This document shows, piece by piece, positions 41,815 through 50,435 of a stretch of DNA of 64,000 nucleotides. Source of the stretch: Actinomadura terrae (GTDB taxonomy: Bacteria; Actinomycetota; Actinomycetes; Streptosporangiales; Streptosporangiaceae); NCBI RefSeq assembly GCF_022751215.1, contig NZ_JAICDG010000003.1, positions 310,001 through 374,000 on the forward strand, in the 5' to 3' direction. Every line of letters begins with the position of its first letter. The first letter of the stretch is position 1. The notes beneath the pieces were generated by a model that was given only the letters and a program-made list of their open reading frames with translations, did not search any database and was not told where the DNA came from. The position numbers were made by a program, and so were the translations under genes.

Positions 41815-42510
41815 TCACTCCGACTCGCGGAACGCCTTGGTGAGCTGTGCTTCCGCGTCGTCGAGGTAGGCGCGCAGCTCGCGTTCGGCCGCATCGACGG
41901 CGCCGGCGGCGAGCAGGTCGTAGATCCGCCTGTTGCGGGCAAGGTAGGGCTCATGGAATTCGCGCGGCGATCCCATCTCATGGAAGACCAGGCGCAGCTC
42001 GGCGAGCAGGTGCCGCATCAGCTCGTCCACCCGGGGGCTCCCGACCAGGGCGGACAGGGCCCGGTGGAAGCGGATGTCGGCGGTCCCGACGGCGGGCCAG
42101 TCCCCGGAGGCGGCGGCGCGCTCGCCGTCGGTCACGGCCGTTCCCGCGGCTTCGAGGGCCTCGGGCGGCGCGTCCGGTGCGCATCGCACGCCCTCGCACT
42201 CCATGATCCGCCGGACCCGGTAGAGGTCGGCGAGGCCGTCGGCGGTGACGCGGCGGACGAACACGCCCCGGTTGAACTCGTGCACGAGCAGCCGCTCCTG
42301 GACGAGCAGCCGGAACGCCTCACGCGTGGTGTTGCGCGACACCTTCACCGCGCGGCACACGTCCTCCTCGGGGAGCCGCTCGCCGGGGACGAGTCGCCCG
42401 TCGGTGATCTGCTCGCGGAGCAGGTCGGCGACCCGGGCGGCCGTGCTGGAGCGATCCAGGCCGTGCCGGGCCGCCGCCATGCTGTCGAGCCACGACTCCC
42501 GCTCCGGCAT
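41815..42510 (-). CDS. GntR/FCD regulator of the ycsG-ycsI pair
   Basis: The start is ATG 42510, with GGAGGGAAGG upstream (231 residues); a longer reading to 42588 lacks a site. The winged HTH is at about residues 20-85 (ARVADLLREQITDGRLVPGERLPEEDVCRAVKVSRNTTREAFRLLVQERLLV). The FCD domain follows (YRVRRIMECEGVRCA, DIRFHRALSALVGSPRVDELMRHLLAELRLVFHEM). It faces the transporter gene at 42693 with a 17-base palindrome in the promoter, so repression of that pair and its own gene is likely. Confidence 0.9.
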   Translation of the reverse strand: MPERESWLDSMAAARHGLDRSSTAARVADLLREQITDGRLVPGERLPEEDVCRAVKVSRNTTREAFRLLVQERLLVHEFNRGVFVRRVTADGLADLYRVRRIMECEGVRCAPDAPPEALEAAGTAVTDGERAAASGDWPAVGTADIRFHRALSALVGSPRVDELMRHLLAELRLVFHEMGSPREFHEPYLARNRRIYDLLAAGAVDAAERELRAYLDDAEAQLTKAFRESE

Positions 42511-42631
42511 CGACGCGCCTTCCCTCCTCGGCGGCGCGGACCGGCCGCCCGTCCGGGCCCGCCGCCCCGCGCGGCGGACTGCTGCCACGCAAGCGTATCC
42601 CTCCGCACCGCGAAATACCTCAACAAGGGGA

Positions 42632-42660
42632 TTGCTGGATTGTTGAACAATCCATACGCT
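42632..42660 (+). promoter_or_regulatory. promoter with GntR operator filling the -35/-10 spacer
   Basis: TTGCTG (42632-42637) and TACGCT (42655-42660) are separated by 17 bases. The perfect palindrome GGATTGTTGAACAATCC (42637-42653) covers the spacer. This is a textbook geometry for repression of the gene starting at 42693. Confidence 0.65.
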
Positions 42661-42692
42661 GTCGGAAAGCCGAACGCCCAGAAGGGGCAGTC

Positions 42693-43916
42693 ATGACCGA
42701 CACCGTCGACACGACCCCGCCGCCCACCGCCACCTCACGGCGTGCCGCGCTCATCGGCGCCATGTTCCTGATGGCCACCAGCGCCATCGGCCCCGGTTTC
42801 ATCACCCAGACCACGACGTTCACCGCCAAGCTCGGTGCCGCGTTCGCGTTCGCGATCCTGGTGTCGGTGCTGGTGGACGTGGCGATCCAGCTGAACGTGT
42901 GGCGGATCGTCGGGGTCTCGGGCCGCCGCGCCCAGGATCTCGGCAACAGCGTCGTCCCCGGCGGCGGGTACGCGCTCGCCGCGCTCGACGTCTTCGGCGG
43001 CCTGGTGTTCAACATCGGCAACGTCGCCGGCTGCGCACTCGGCCTTAACGCGCTGCTCGGCCTGAACGTCAAGGTCGGCGGCGCCGTCTCCGCGCTCATC
43101 GCGATCACGATCTTCCTGAGCAAGCGCGCCGGGGTCGCGATGGACCGGATCGTCGTCGTGCTCGGCGCCGTCATGATCCTCATGACCCTGTACGTGGCGA
43201 TCGTGTCCGACCCGCCGCTCGGCGACGCGCTGCGCGAGAGCGTCGCGCCCGGCGAGGTCGACTTCCTGGTGATCACCACGTTGATCGGCGGGACCGTCGG
43301 CGGCTACATCACCTACGCGGGCGCGCACCGGATGATCGAGTCCGGGCTCACCGGCCCGGAGAACATCCGCGAGATCAACCGCAGCGCGGTCACCGGCATC
43401 CTCGTCACCGGCCTGATGCGGATCCTGCTGTTCCTCGCCGTCCTCGGCGTCGTCGCGGGCGGCGTGAAGCTCGCCGCCGACAACCCGGCGCCGTCGGCGT
43501 TCAAGCACGCGGCCGGGGAGACCGGGCTGCGCCTGTTCGGACTGATCATGTGGTCGGCCGCGATCACGTCCGTGATCGGCGCGTCCTATACCTCGGTGTC
43601 GTTCCTGGTCTCCTTCTCGTCCTGGATCGAGCGCAACCGCAACTGGCTGGTCGTCGGCTTCATCGTGATCTCCACCGCGATCTACCTGATGATCGGCACG
43701 ACCCCCGCCAAGCTGCTCGTCCTCGCGGGCGCCCTGAACGGCCTGATCCTGCCGTTCGGCCTCGCGGTCCTGCTGTGGGTGGCGGCCCGGCGCCGCGACC
43801 TGCTCGGCGGCTACCGCTACCCGGTGTGGCTGCTCGCCCTCGGCGCCGCGGCCTGGCTGCTGTCGCTGTACCTGGGCTGGAACTCCCTTTCCGACCTGGA
43901 CGACCTCTGGAAGTAG
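42693..43916 (+). CDS. ycsG: NRAMP-related membrane transporter (YcsG-like)
   Basis: A 407-residue protein from ATG 42693, with GAAGGGG upstream and about 11 hydrophobic helices. The overall pattern is of the NRAMP superfamily, but the helix-1 metal motif DPGN reads IGPGFITQ here, and the helix-6 MPH motif is not evident (YITYAGAHRMIESG). This matches the divergent YcsG branch rather than true Mn/Fe transporters. In Bacillus ycsG lies beside ycsI and the oxoprolinase genes. A carboxylate or other organic substrate is more likely than a metal, but this is inferred. It is followed after 11 bases by the ycsI homologue. Confidence 0.85.
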   Translation: MTDTVDTTPPPTATSRRAALIGAMFLMATSAIGPGFITQTTTFTAKLGAAFAFAILVSVLVDVAIQLNVWRIVGVSGRRAQDLGNSVVPGGGYALAALDVFGGLVFNIGNVAGCALGLNALLGLNVKVGGAVSALIAITIFLSKRAGVAMDRIVVVLGAVMILMTLYVAIVSDPPLGDALRESVAPGEVDFLVITTLIGGTVGGYITYAGAHRMIESGLTGPENIREINRSAVTGILVTGLMRILLFLAVLGVVAGGVKLAADNPAPSAFKHAAGETGLRLFGLIMWSAAITSVIGASYTSVSFLVSFSSWIERNRNWLVVGFIVISTAIYLMIGTTPAKLLVLAGALNGLILPFGLAVLLWVAARRRDLLGGYRYPVWLLALGAAAWLLSLYLGWNSLSDLDDLWK

Positions 43917-43927
43917 GTGAGAGAACC

Positions 43928-44719
43928 ATGACCGATCCCATCGACCCGGGCGCCCTGTCGCCGGACCAGGCCCGCGCGCTGTTCCGCGCCGGGCTCGACG
44001 TCCCGACGGCCGGCTGGTGCGCCGGATGGACCCAGGCCAACCTCATCACCGTACCCCGCGAGCAGGCCTACGACCTGCTGCTGTTCGCGCAGCGCAATCC
44101 CAAGCCCTGCCCCGTCCTGGACGTGACGGAGCCCGGTGAGGTGTCGGCGTCGCTGTTCGGCGGGGACCTGCGCACCGACCTGCCCGGCTACGTCGTCTAC
44201 GAGGACGGCGAGCCGGTCGCCAGGGTCGGCGACGTGACCCCCTACTGGCGCGACGACCTCGTCTGCTTCCTCATCGGGTGCAGCTTCACCTTCGAGGACG
44301 CGCTCCGCGAGGCCGGGGTGCCCGTCCGCCACATCGAGCAGGGCGTCAACGTCCCCATGTACCGGACGAGCCGCACCTGCCGCCGCGCGGGCGAGTTCGG
44401 CGGCCCGCTGGTGGTGTCGATGCGCCCGGTCCCGGCCGCGCAGGTCGCCGACGCCGTGCGGGTGACCTCGCGCTACCCGTCGGTGCACGGCGCGCCCGTC
44501 CACGTCGGCGACCCCGTCGAACTCGGCATCGCCGACCTGGACCGGCCCGACTTCGGCGACCCCGTCGAGGTCCGGGTGGACGAGATCCCCGTCTTCTGGG
44601 CGTGCGGGGTGACGCCGCAGGCGGCCGTCATGGCCTCCCGTCCGAAGCTGGCGATCGGCCACGCGCCGGGCCACATGGCCATCACCGACGCGCGCAACAC
44701 CCGCTACCTAGTGCCCTGA
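43928..44719 (+). CDS. DUF1445 putative hydro-lyase (YcsI family)
   Basis: A 263-residue protein from ATG 43928 after GGTGAGAGAACC. Characteristic segments are TAGWCAGWTQANLITVPREQAYDLLLFAQRNPKPCPVLDV, FLIGCSFTFEDALREAGVPVRHIEQG, YRTSRTCRRAGEFGGPLVVSMRPV, and the end FWACGVTPQAAVMASRPKLAIGHAPGHM. This is the YcsI / D-glutamate cyclase-like hydro-lyase family. It probably dehydrates or cyclises a carboxylic or amino acid imported by the YcsG-like partner. The 3' end overlaps the convergent AfsR-like gene by 16 bases. Confidence 0.9.
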   Translation: MTDPIDPGALSPDQARALFRAGLDVPTAGWCAGWTQANLITVPREQAYDLLLFAQRNPKPCPVLDVTEPGEVSASLFGGDLRTDLPGYVVYEDGEPVARVGDVTPYWRDDLVCFLIGCSFTFEDALREAGVPVRHIEQGVNVPMYRTSRTCRRAGEFGGPLVVSMRPVPAAQVADAVRVTSRYPSVHGAPVHVGDPVELGIADLDRPDFGDPVEVRVDEIPVFWACGVTPQAAVMASRPKLAIGHAPGHMAITDARNTRYLVP

Positions 44720-46515
44720 CCCTCGGCGACCCGTTCGGCGACCCGTTCGGCGCAGTAGGCGGCCACCGACTCCAGCATCCGGAACCGTCCCGCCTCATGG
44801 ATCAGCAGCGACCGGTCCACCAGGCGGGACAGCAGGTCGGGCACCCGGTCGGCGGGCAGGTCCGCCCCGGCGCAGATCGCCTCGGCGGACGCGGGCGACC
44901 AGCCGCCGGGGTGCGCGGACAGCCGTCCCAGCACGGCCCGCTCGTCCGGCGCCAGCAGTTCCCAGGCGCAGTCGAGCATGTCGCGCAGCGTCCGCTGCCG
45001 GGCGGGCAGGCCGCGCGCCCGCGCCGCGAGCAGGGCGCACCGGTCGTCCAGGTAGGCGGCCAGCTGCTCGGGGGTCATCGTCCGCAGCCGGGGGGCCACG
45101 AGTTCGAGCGCCAGCGGGACGCCGTCCAGCCTGCGGCAGATCGTGGCGACGGCCTGCGCGTTGCCCGCGTCCAGGTCGAACCCGGGGACGGCCGCCGCCG
45201 CCCGCTCCACGAACAGCTCGACGGCGCCCGTGCGGGCGACCACGCCGCCGGGGTCGGGCAGCGCCAGCGGCGGCACCGGGCGCACCAGCTCGCCGGGGAT
45301 GCCGAGGGCCTCCTGGCCGGTGGCGAGCAGGTGCGCCCCGGGCGCCGCCGCCAGCACCGCCCCGGCCAGCTCGGCGGCCGCCTCGACGACGTGCTCGCAG
45401 TTGTCCAGCACGATCAGCAGGTGCCGGTCGGCGACCGCCCGGCAGAGCCGTCCCACCGGATGGTCGGGGCCCGGCCCCGGGGGCGCCGCGCAGCCCAGCG
45501 TCTTGACGGCCTGTTCGGCGATGTCGTCCGGGGTGGAGGAGGTCCCGAGACCGGCCAGCTCGACCAGCCACACCCCGTCGGCGAACCGCTCGGTCATCCC
45601 GCCCGCCGCCGCCACCGCCAGCCGGGTCTTCCCGATCCCGCCGAGGCCGGTCAGCGTGACCAGCCGGGTCCCCGAGCCGGGGGCCAGCCGCGCCCGCAGC
45701 TCCTCGACCGCCTCCTCCCGGCCGACCAGCGGGGTCAGCGGCGCGGGCAGGTTGGAGCGGCACGGCGGCCGTCGCGCGGGCGGCGCCAGGTGGGCCTCCT
45801 GGCGCAGGATCGCCGTGTGCAGATCGGCGGCCTCGGGGCCGGGCGAGACGCCCAGCTCGTCCGCCAGCAGCCGGCGTAGTTCTTGGAACGTTCCCAGCGC
45901 CTCGGTCTGCCGACCGGCCCGGTACAGCGCGCGCATCTGGATCGTCCGCAGCCGCTCGCGCAGCGGATGCCGCGCCACCGCGTCGGCCAGCTCCGCGGCC
46001 AGCGCCGCGTGCTCGCCCACCGCCAGCCGCGCCTCGGCCCGGTCCTCGATGGCCGTCAGCCGCAGCTCCTCCAGCCGGGCGATCTCGTTGAGGGCGAACA
46101 ACGACCCGGCGACGTCGGCGTAGGCCGGGCCCCGCCACAGCGCGAGCGCGTCGGCGAGCAGGTCGCACCGCAGCGCCGGGTCCTCCTGGACGGCCGCGCG
46201 CTCGACCAGCTCCTGGAACCTGAACGCGTCGACCTCGTCGCCGTCCAGCACCAGCCGGTACCCCGCCGGTTCGCGGACCACCCGCTCCCGGCCCAGCACG
46301 CGGCGGAGCTGGGAGATCTTCGTCTGCAACGCGCCCGCGGCGCCGCAGGGCGGGTCGCCGGCCCAGACCTCCTCGATGAGACGGTCTGCCGGGACCGGCC
46401 CGCCCCGGTGGACCAGCAGGCTCGCCAGCAGCGCGCGCACCTTGGCCTCGGGCACCGCGACCGGCCGTCCAGCGGCGTCCCAGACGGCGAGCGGCCCGAG
46501 CACCCCGTAGCGCAT
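44704..46515 (-). CDS. AfsR/SARP-type regulator (OmpR-like HTH, BTAD, NB-ARC)
   Basis: A 603-residue protein from ATG 46515. It has an OmpR/PhoB-type winged HTH (residues 1-92, LGPLAVWDAAGRPV, GALQTKISQLRRVLG), a bacterial transcriptional activation domain (about 98-240, ending ELGVSPGPEAADLH) and a STAND ATPase (P-loop TLTGLGGIGKTRLA about 290, LLIVLDNCEHV). The tail is short, without a TPR array, compared with full-length AfsR (about 990 residues). Such proteins activate secondary metabolism or local transport genes. It is divergent from the MFS gene at 46605 and probably controls it. Confidence 0.9.
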   Translation of the reverse strand: MRYGVLGPLAVWDAAGRPVAVPEAKVRALLASLLVHRGGPVPADRLIEEVWAGDPPCGAAGALQTKISQLRRVLGRERVVREPAGYRLVLDGDEVDAFRFQELVERAAVQEDPALRCDLLADALALWRGPAYADVAGSLFALNEIARLEELRLTAIEDRAEARLAVGEHAALAAELADAVARHPLRERLRTIQMRALYRAGRQTEALGTFQELRRLLADELGVSPGPEAADLHTAILRQEAHLAPPARRPPCRSNLPAPLTPLVGREEAVEELRARLAPGSGTRLVTLTGLGGIGKTRLAVAAAGGMTERFADGVWLVELAGLGTSSTPDDIAEQAVKTLGCAAPPGPGPDHPVGRLCRAVADRHLLIVLDNCEHVVEAAAELAGAVLAAAPGAHLLATGQEALGIPGELVRPVPPLALPDPGGVVARTGAVELFVERAAAAVPGFDLDAGNAQAVATICRRLDGVPLALELVAPRLRTMTPEQLAAYLDDRCALLAARARGLPARQRTLRDMLDCAWELLAPDERAVLGRLSAHPGGWSPASAEAICAGADLPADRVPDLLSRLVDRSLLIHEAGRFRMLESVAAYCAERVAERVAEGQGTR

Positions 46516-46604
46516 GACCCGAGACTACCGCCAGCGGACCATGAGATTTCCGTGAGCGCGGGACGGCAGCGTGGGCACCGCCCCATCCCCGTGAACGGAG
46601 TCCG

Positions 46605-48158
46605 ATGAGCACCGCGCACCGAGCCGGCCCCCGCGAGTGGGCCGGGCTCGCCGTCCTGTCCCTGCCCACCGCACTGCTCGGCCTCGACGTGACCCTGCTG
46701 TACCTGGCGCTCCCGGCCATGGTCGAGGACCTGCGGCCGAGCGGCACCGAGGCGCTGTGGATCATGGACGCCTACGGCTTCCTGATCGCCGGCTTCCTGG
46801 TCACGATGGGCACCCTCGGCGACCGGGTCGGCCGCCGCAGGCTGCTGCTGACCGGCGTCACCGCCTTCGCCGCCGTCTCCGTCGCGGCCGCCTTCGCCAC
46901 CAGCGCCCCGATGCTCATCGCCGCGCGCGCCGCGCTGGGGATCGCCGGCGCCACGCTGATGCCGTCCACGCTCGCCCTGGTCGGCACGATGTTCACCGAC
47001 GCGCGCCAGCGCTCGCTCGCGATCGGCGTCTGGGCGATGAGCTTCGCGCTCGGCATGGCCGCCGGACCCCTGGTCGGCGGCGCGCTGCTGGCCCACTTCT
47101 GGTGGGGCTCGGCGTTCCTGCTCGCCGTCCCGGTCGCCGCGGTCACGCTGGCGGCGGCGCCGAGGCTGGTCCCCGAGTACCGCGCCCCGCGCGGGGGCCG
47201 CCTCGACCTGCCCAGCGTCGCGCTGTCGCTGGCCGCCACGCTGCCGCTGATCTACGCGGTGAAACACGCCGCCGAGCACGGGCCCGGCGTCCCCGCGATC
47301 GCCGCCGCCCTCGCCGGGACGGCGTGCGCCGTGCTGTTCGTCCGGCGCCAGCGCGGCCTGAAGGACCCCCTCCTGGACCTCACCCTGTTCGCCGATCGCA
47401 CGTTCACCGCCGCCCTGGCCATCCTGCTCGCCGGGCTGGTCGGCGTCGGCGGCGTCCTGCTGCTGGTCACCCAGCAGCTCCAGTTCGTGAAGGGGCTGTC
47501 GCCGACGGCGGCGGGCGCGTGGATGGCGCCGCCCGCCCTGATGATGCTGGTCGCCGCCATCGGATCACCGCTGGCCGCGCGCCGGGTGCCGCCGGGGATC
47601 GTGGTGGCCGCCGCGCTCGCGCTGTCCGCCGTCGGCTACGTCCTGCTCGCCCGGTTGGACGCCGCCGACGGCATCACCCCGCTCGTCGTCGGCTTCGGGC
47701 TGGTCTACCTCGGGCTCGGGACGATCGCGGCGCTCGGCACCGACCTGGTCGTCGGCGCCGCGCCACCGGACAAGGCGGGCTCGGCGTCGGCGCTGTCGGA
47801 GACCGTCCAGGAACTCGGGGTCGCCCTGGGCGTCGCGACCCTCGGCAGCCTGGCCGCCGCCGTCTACCGCGACCGCGTCGCCGCGGCCGTCCCCGCCGGC
47901 ACCCCGCCGGACGTCGCGGACCCGGTGCGCGACAGCCTCGCGGGCGCGTCCTCCGTCCAGGACCGGCTGCCCCCCGGCCTGTTCGACCAGGCGCGGGAGG
48001 CCGCCACGCACGGCCTGAACGCCGCCACCCTGACCGCCGCGCTCGGCGTCCTGGCCCTCGCGCTCCTCTCCGCCATCTCCCTACGCCACACCACCCCGAT
48101 CAGCCAAGACCCGAGCCTCGCCGAGGATTCGGTGTATCAGGGCGCCCCTTCAGGCTGA
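46605..48158 (+). CDS. DHA2-family MFS exporter (SmvA/LfrA-like)
   Basis: A 517-residue protein from ATG 46605 with about 14 helices. Family marks are LPTALLGLDVTLLYLALPAMVEDL in helix 1, GTLGDRVGRRRLLLTG in loop 2, and GPLVGGALLAHFWWGSAFLLAVP in helix 5. The wording is close to the methyl-viologen/quaternary-amine exporters. It would export cationic drugs with proton exchange. It shares an 89-base divergent region with the AfsR-like regulator gene. Its end overlaps the convergent hicB stop by nine bases. Confidence 0.9.
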   Translation: MSTAHRAGPREWAGLAVLSLPTALLGLDVTLLYLALPAMVEDLRPSGTEALWIMDAYGFLIAGFLVTMGTLGDRVGRRRLLLTGVTAFAAVSVAAAFATSAPMLIAARAALGIAGATLMPSTLALVGTMFTDARQRSLAIGVWAMSFALGMAAGPLVGGALLAHFWWGSAFLLAVPVAAVTLAAAPRLVPEYRAPRGGRLDLPSVALSLAATLPLIYAVKHAAEHGPGVPAIAAALAGTACAVLFVRRQRGLKDPLLDLTLFADRTFTAALAILLAGLVGVGGVLLLVTQQLQFVKGLSPTAAGAWMAPPALMMLVAAIGSPLAARRVPPGIVVAAALALSAVGYVLLARLDAADGITPLVVGFGLVYLGLGTIAALGTDLVVGAAPPDKAGSASALSETVQELGVALGVATLGSLAAAVYRDRVAAAVPAGTPPDVADPVRDSLAGASSVQDRLPPGLFDQAREAATHGLNAATLTAALGVLALALLSAISLRHTTPISQDPSLAEDSVYQGAPSG

Positions 48159-48590
48159 CGACCGCCGTTGTTCGTGGGCCCGCTCGCGCGCGTCGTCCTT
48201 CAGCAGTTGGGAGACGCGCTGTGTCGAGACCCCCAAGATGATTCCGATCTCCTTGCCGGTAAGCCGTTCGTCGTGAAGGCGTCGCGCGACCTTCCGGAGG
48301 TTCCGGGCTGCCTCGTCACGCGCCTTCTCGGCGGCCCGGGTCTCCGCCCGGGCTCGCCGGGCCTGCTCGGCCAGGCCATCCCCGACTTCGGGCACGAGTT
48401 CGACGTCGAAGGAGTCGGCGGGCACGTCGAGGACGAGGCCGATATAGTCCCGCGCCATCATCTCGGCGTCCTTCAGGCTGTGGGACTGCGTCGCGCCGAC
48501 CGACTCGATCTCCAGGTCCCAGCCGTGCTCCCACCGCCGCGCGTGGACCGTGTACACCGTGCGTCCACCGTCATCGCTCACCTGAGCCAC
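48150..48590 (-). CDS. hicB: HicB-type antitoxin with C-terminal HTH
   Basis: A 146-residue protein from GTG 48590. The N-terminal half is the HicB beta-sheet domain (YTVHARRWEHGWDLEIESVGATQSHSLKDAEMMARDYIGLVLDVPADSF). The C-terminal half is a charged helix and an HTH (RLTGKEIGIILGVSTQRVSQLL), which would bind its own promoter. The start lies inside the end of the hicA reading frame, as usual for hicAB. Its partner toxin gene is frameshifted, so this may be an orphan antitoxin or regulator now. Confidence 0.85.
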   Translation of the reverse strand: MAQVSDDGGRTVYTVHARRWEHGWDLEIESVGATQSHSLKDAEMMARDYIGLVLDVPADSFDVELVPEVGDGLAEQARRARAETRAAEKARDEAARNLRKVARRLHDERLTGKEIGIILGVSTQRVSQLLKDDARERAHEQRRSSA

Positions 48591-48771
48591 CCTTCCTCAA
48601 GGCAGGCCAGACCCTTGACCGTGTTCCCCACCACCAGCGCGGAGATCTCCTTGTGGCGGGGGATGATCGCCCGATGCTGGCCGCAGGGCAGATCCACTTG
48701 GTGTGCGGTCCCTTGTCGGGGGTCCACCAGTGTAATCTAGCCCCCCTTGACAATGAAGGTAGTTGTTTCAT
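48578..48771 (-). pseudogene. hicA: hicA toxin gene with a one-base frameshift
   Basis: From ATG 48771 the frame reads ...TPDKGPHTKWIC and then fails. The correct HicA continuation, CGQHRAIIPRHKEISALVVGNTVKGLACLEEGWLR, is in the next frame and stops at 48578-48580. The shift falls at the Pro codon near 48693 (CC_TGC), where one base is missing. The rejoined product would be about 64 residues with the typical PRHKEIS ribonuclease-fold end. The conserved His is in GPHTKW. The toxin is thus likely inactive unless frameshifting or a sequence error is involved. Confidence 0.7.
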
Positions 48772-48783
48772 CACAATAAGCGA

Positions 48784-50412
48784 CTAGCGGTCGACCGGGG
48801 TGGGGGTCCACCAGAGGGCGGTGTCCGGGGGGAGGACGGCGCAGGCCGCGTCGGTCTGGATGGGGGCGCTGGCGAGGAGGGGGGTGCCGTTCAGGGGGAC
48901 GCGGGCGGTGCGGGTGCCCATGTTGACCGCGCAGGTGAGGGTGTGGCCGTCGGGGGTCTCGCGGGTGAAGAACAGCGTGCCGGGCGGGCCGACGAGCCAG
49001 CGGAGGGGGCCGTCGCCGAGGGCCGGGTGCTCGCGGCGGAGGCGGAGCGCGTCGCGGTAGAGGGAGAGGATCGAGCCCGGGTCGTCGGTCTGGGCGGCGA
49101 CGGTCAGCGCGCGCCAGGACGGGGGCATCGGCAGCCAGGACGTCGCCCCGAAGCCGAACGGGGGCTCCTCGCCCTCCCACGGCAGCGGGACGCGGCAGCC
49201 GTCGCGGCCCGCGCCGTCGCGGGCGCGCTGGGGGTCCTGGAGGAACTCCTCGGGCAGGTCCAGGACCTCGGGCAGGCCCAGTTCCTCGCCCTGGTAGACG
49301 TAGGCGGAGCCCGGCAGGGCGAGGGTCAGCAGCGCCGCCGCGCGGGCGCGGCGCAGGCCGCGCTCGCCGTCGCCGTACCGGGTGACGTGCCGTTTCACGT
49401 CGTGGTTGGACAGCACCCACGTCGCGGGCGCGCCGACCTCTCCGGCCAGGCGCAGCGACTCCTCGATGACCTCGCGCATCGCGGGCGCCTCCCACGGCGC
49501 GGTCAGGTAGTGGAAGTTGAACGCCTGGTGGAGCTCGTCCGGACGCGTGTACAGGGCGAGGCGTTCGGGGGTCGGCGCCCACGCCTCGGCGACGGCGAGG
49601 CGGTCGCCGGGGTAGGAGTCGAGCACGCGGCGCCAGCGGCGGTGGATCTCGTGGACGGCGTCCTGGTCGAAGTAGGGCAGGACGGCCGTCCCGAGCATCT
49701 CGGCCTGGTCCGCGCGGCCGACGTCGGGCAGGCCGGGGGCCTTGGCCATGCCGTGCGCGACGTCCACCCGGAAGCCGTCGACGCCGAGGTCGAGCCAGAA
49801 CCGCAGGATGTCGTCGAACTCGTCCTGGACCTCGGGGTTCTCCCAGTTCAGGTCGGGCTGCTCGGGCGCGAACAGGTGCAGGTACCACTGGCCGTCCGGG
49901 AGCCGCGTCCAGGCGGGGCCGCCGAACACCGACTGCCAGTCGTTGGGCGGCTCGTCGCCGGCCGGGCCGCGGCCGTCGCGGACGATGTAGCGGGCGCGCT
50001 CGGGGGAGCCGGGCGGCGCGGCGAGTGCGGCCTGGAACCAGGCGTGCCGGTCGGAGGTGTGGTTCGGGACGACGTCCACGATGATCCGCAGGCCGTGCGC
50101 GTGCGCGTCCTCGATCAGGGCGCGGGCGTCGTCGAGGGTGCCGAACAGCGGGTCGACGGCGCGGTAGTCGGCGACGTCGTAGCCGAAGTCGGCCATCGGG
50201 GAGACGTAGAACGGGGTCAGCCACAGCGCGTCCACGCCGAGTCGCGCCAGGTAGGGCAGCCGGGACCGGACGCCGGGCAGGTCGCCGACGCCGTCCCCGC
50301 CCGAGTCGGCGAAGCTGCGCACGTACACCTGGTAGATCACGGCGTCGCGCCACCAGTGGGCGGCGTCCCCGGCGGGGGAGCCCGAGGGAGTGGCGAGGGT
50401 GTCCTGCGTCAT
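48784..50412 (-). CDS. GH13 alpha-glucosidase
   Basis: A 542-residue protein from ATG 50412 with GGAGGAC upstream. GH13 regions are clear: I DVVPNHTSDRH, II GVDGFRVDVAHGMAK with the nucleophile Asp, III LAVAEAWAP with the acid/base Glu, IV VLSNHDVKRH. The loop QPDLNWENPEV after region I marks the oligo-1,6-glucosidase/alpha-glucosidase subfamilies. There is no signal peptide, so it degrades imported maltodextrin- or isomaltose-type oligosaccharides in the cytoplasm. It is the last gene of the sugar ABC operon. Confidence 0.95.
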   Translation of the reverse strand: MTQDTLATPSGSPAGDAAHWWRDAVIYQVYVRSFADSGGDGVGDLPGVRSRLPYLARLGVDALWLTPFYVSPMADFGYDVADYRAVDPLFGTLDDARALIEDAHAHGLRIIVDVVPNHTSDRHAWFQAALAAPPGSPERARYIVRDGRGPAGDEPPNDWQSVFGGPAWTRLPDGQWYLHLFAPEQPDLNWENPEVQDEFDDILRFWLDLGVDGFRVDVAHGMAKAPGLPDVGRADQAEMLGTAVLPYFDQDAVHEIHRRWRRVLDSYPGDRLAVAEAWAPTPERLALYTRPDELHQAFNFHYLTAPWEAPAMREVIEESLRLAGEVGAPATWVLSNHDVKRHVTRYGDGERGLRRARAAALLTLALPGSAYVYQGEELGLPEVLDLPEEFLQDPQRARDGAGRDGCRVPLPWEGEEPPFGFGATSWLPMPPSWRALTVAAQTDDPGSILSLYRDALRLRREHPALGDGPLRWLVGPPGTLFFTRETPDGHTLTCAVNMGTRTARVPLNGTPLLASAPIQTDAACAVLPPDTALWWTPTPVDR

Positions 50413-50435
50413 GTACGTCCTCCGGGTTCTCGTGG

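Noticed and set aside
48571..48774. A 67-codon frame over the hicA region taken as a complete gene
   Set aside because: Only its first third matches HicA; the rest is Trp/Arg/Ser-rich shadow text, and the true end is in the adjacent frame.
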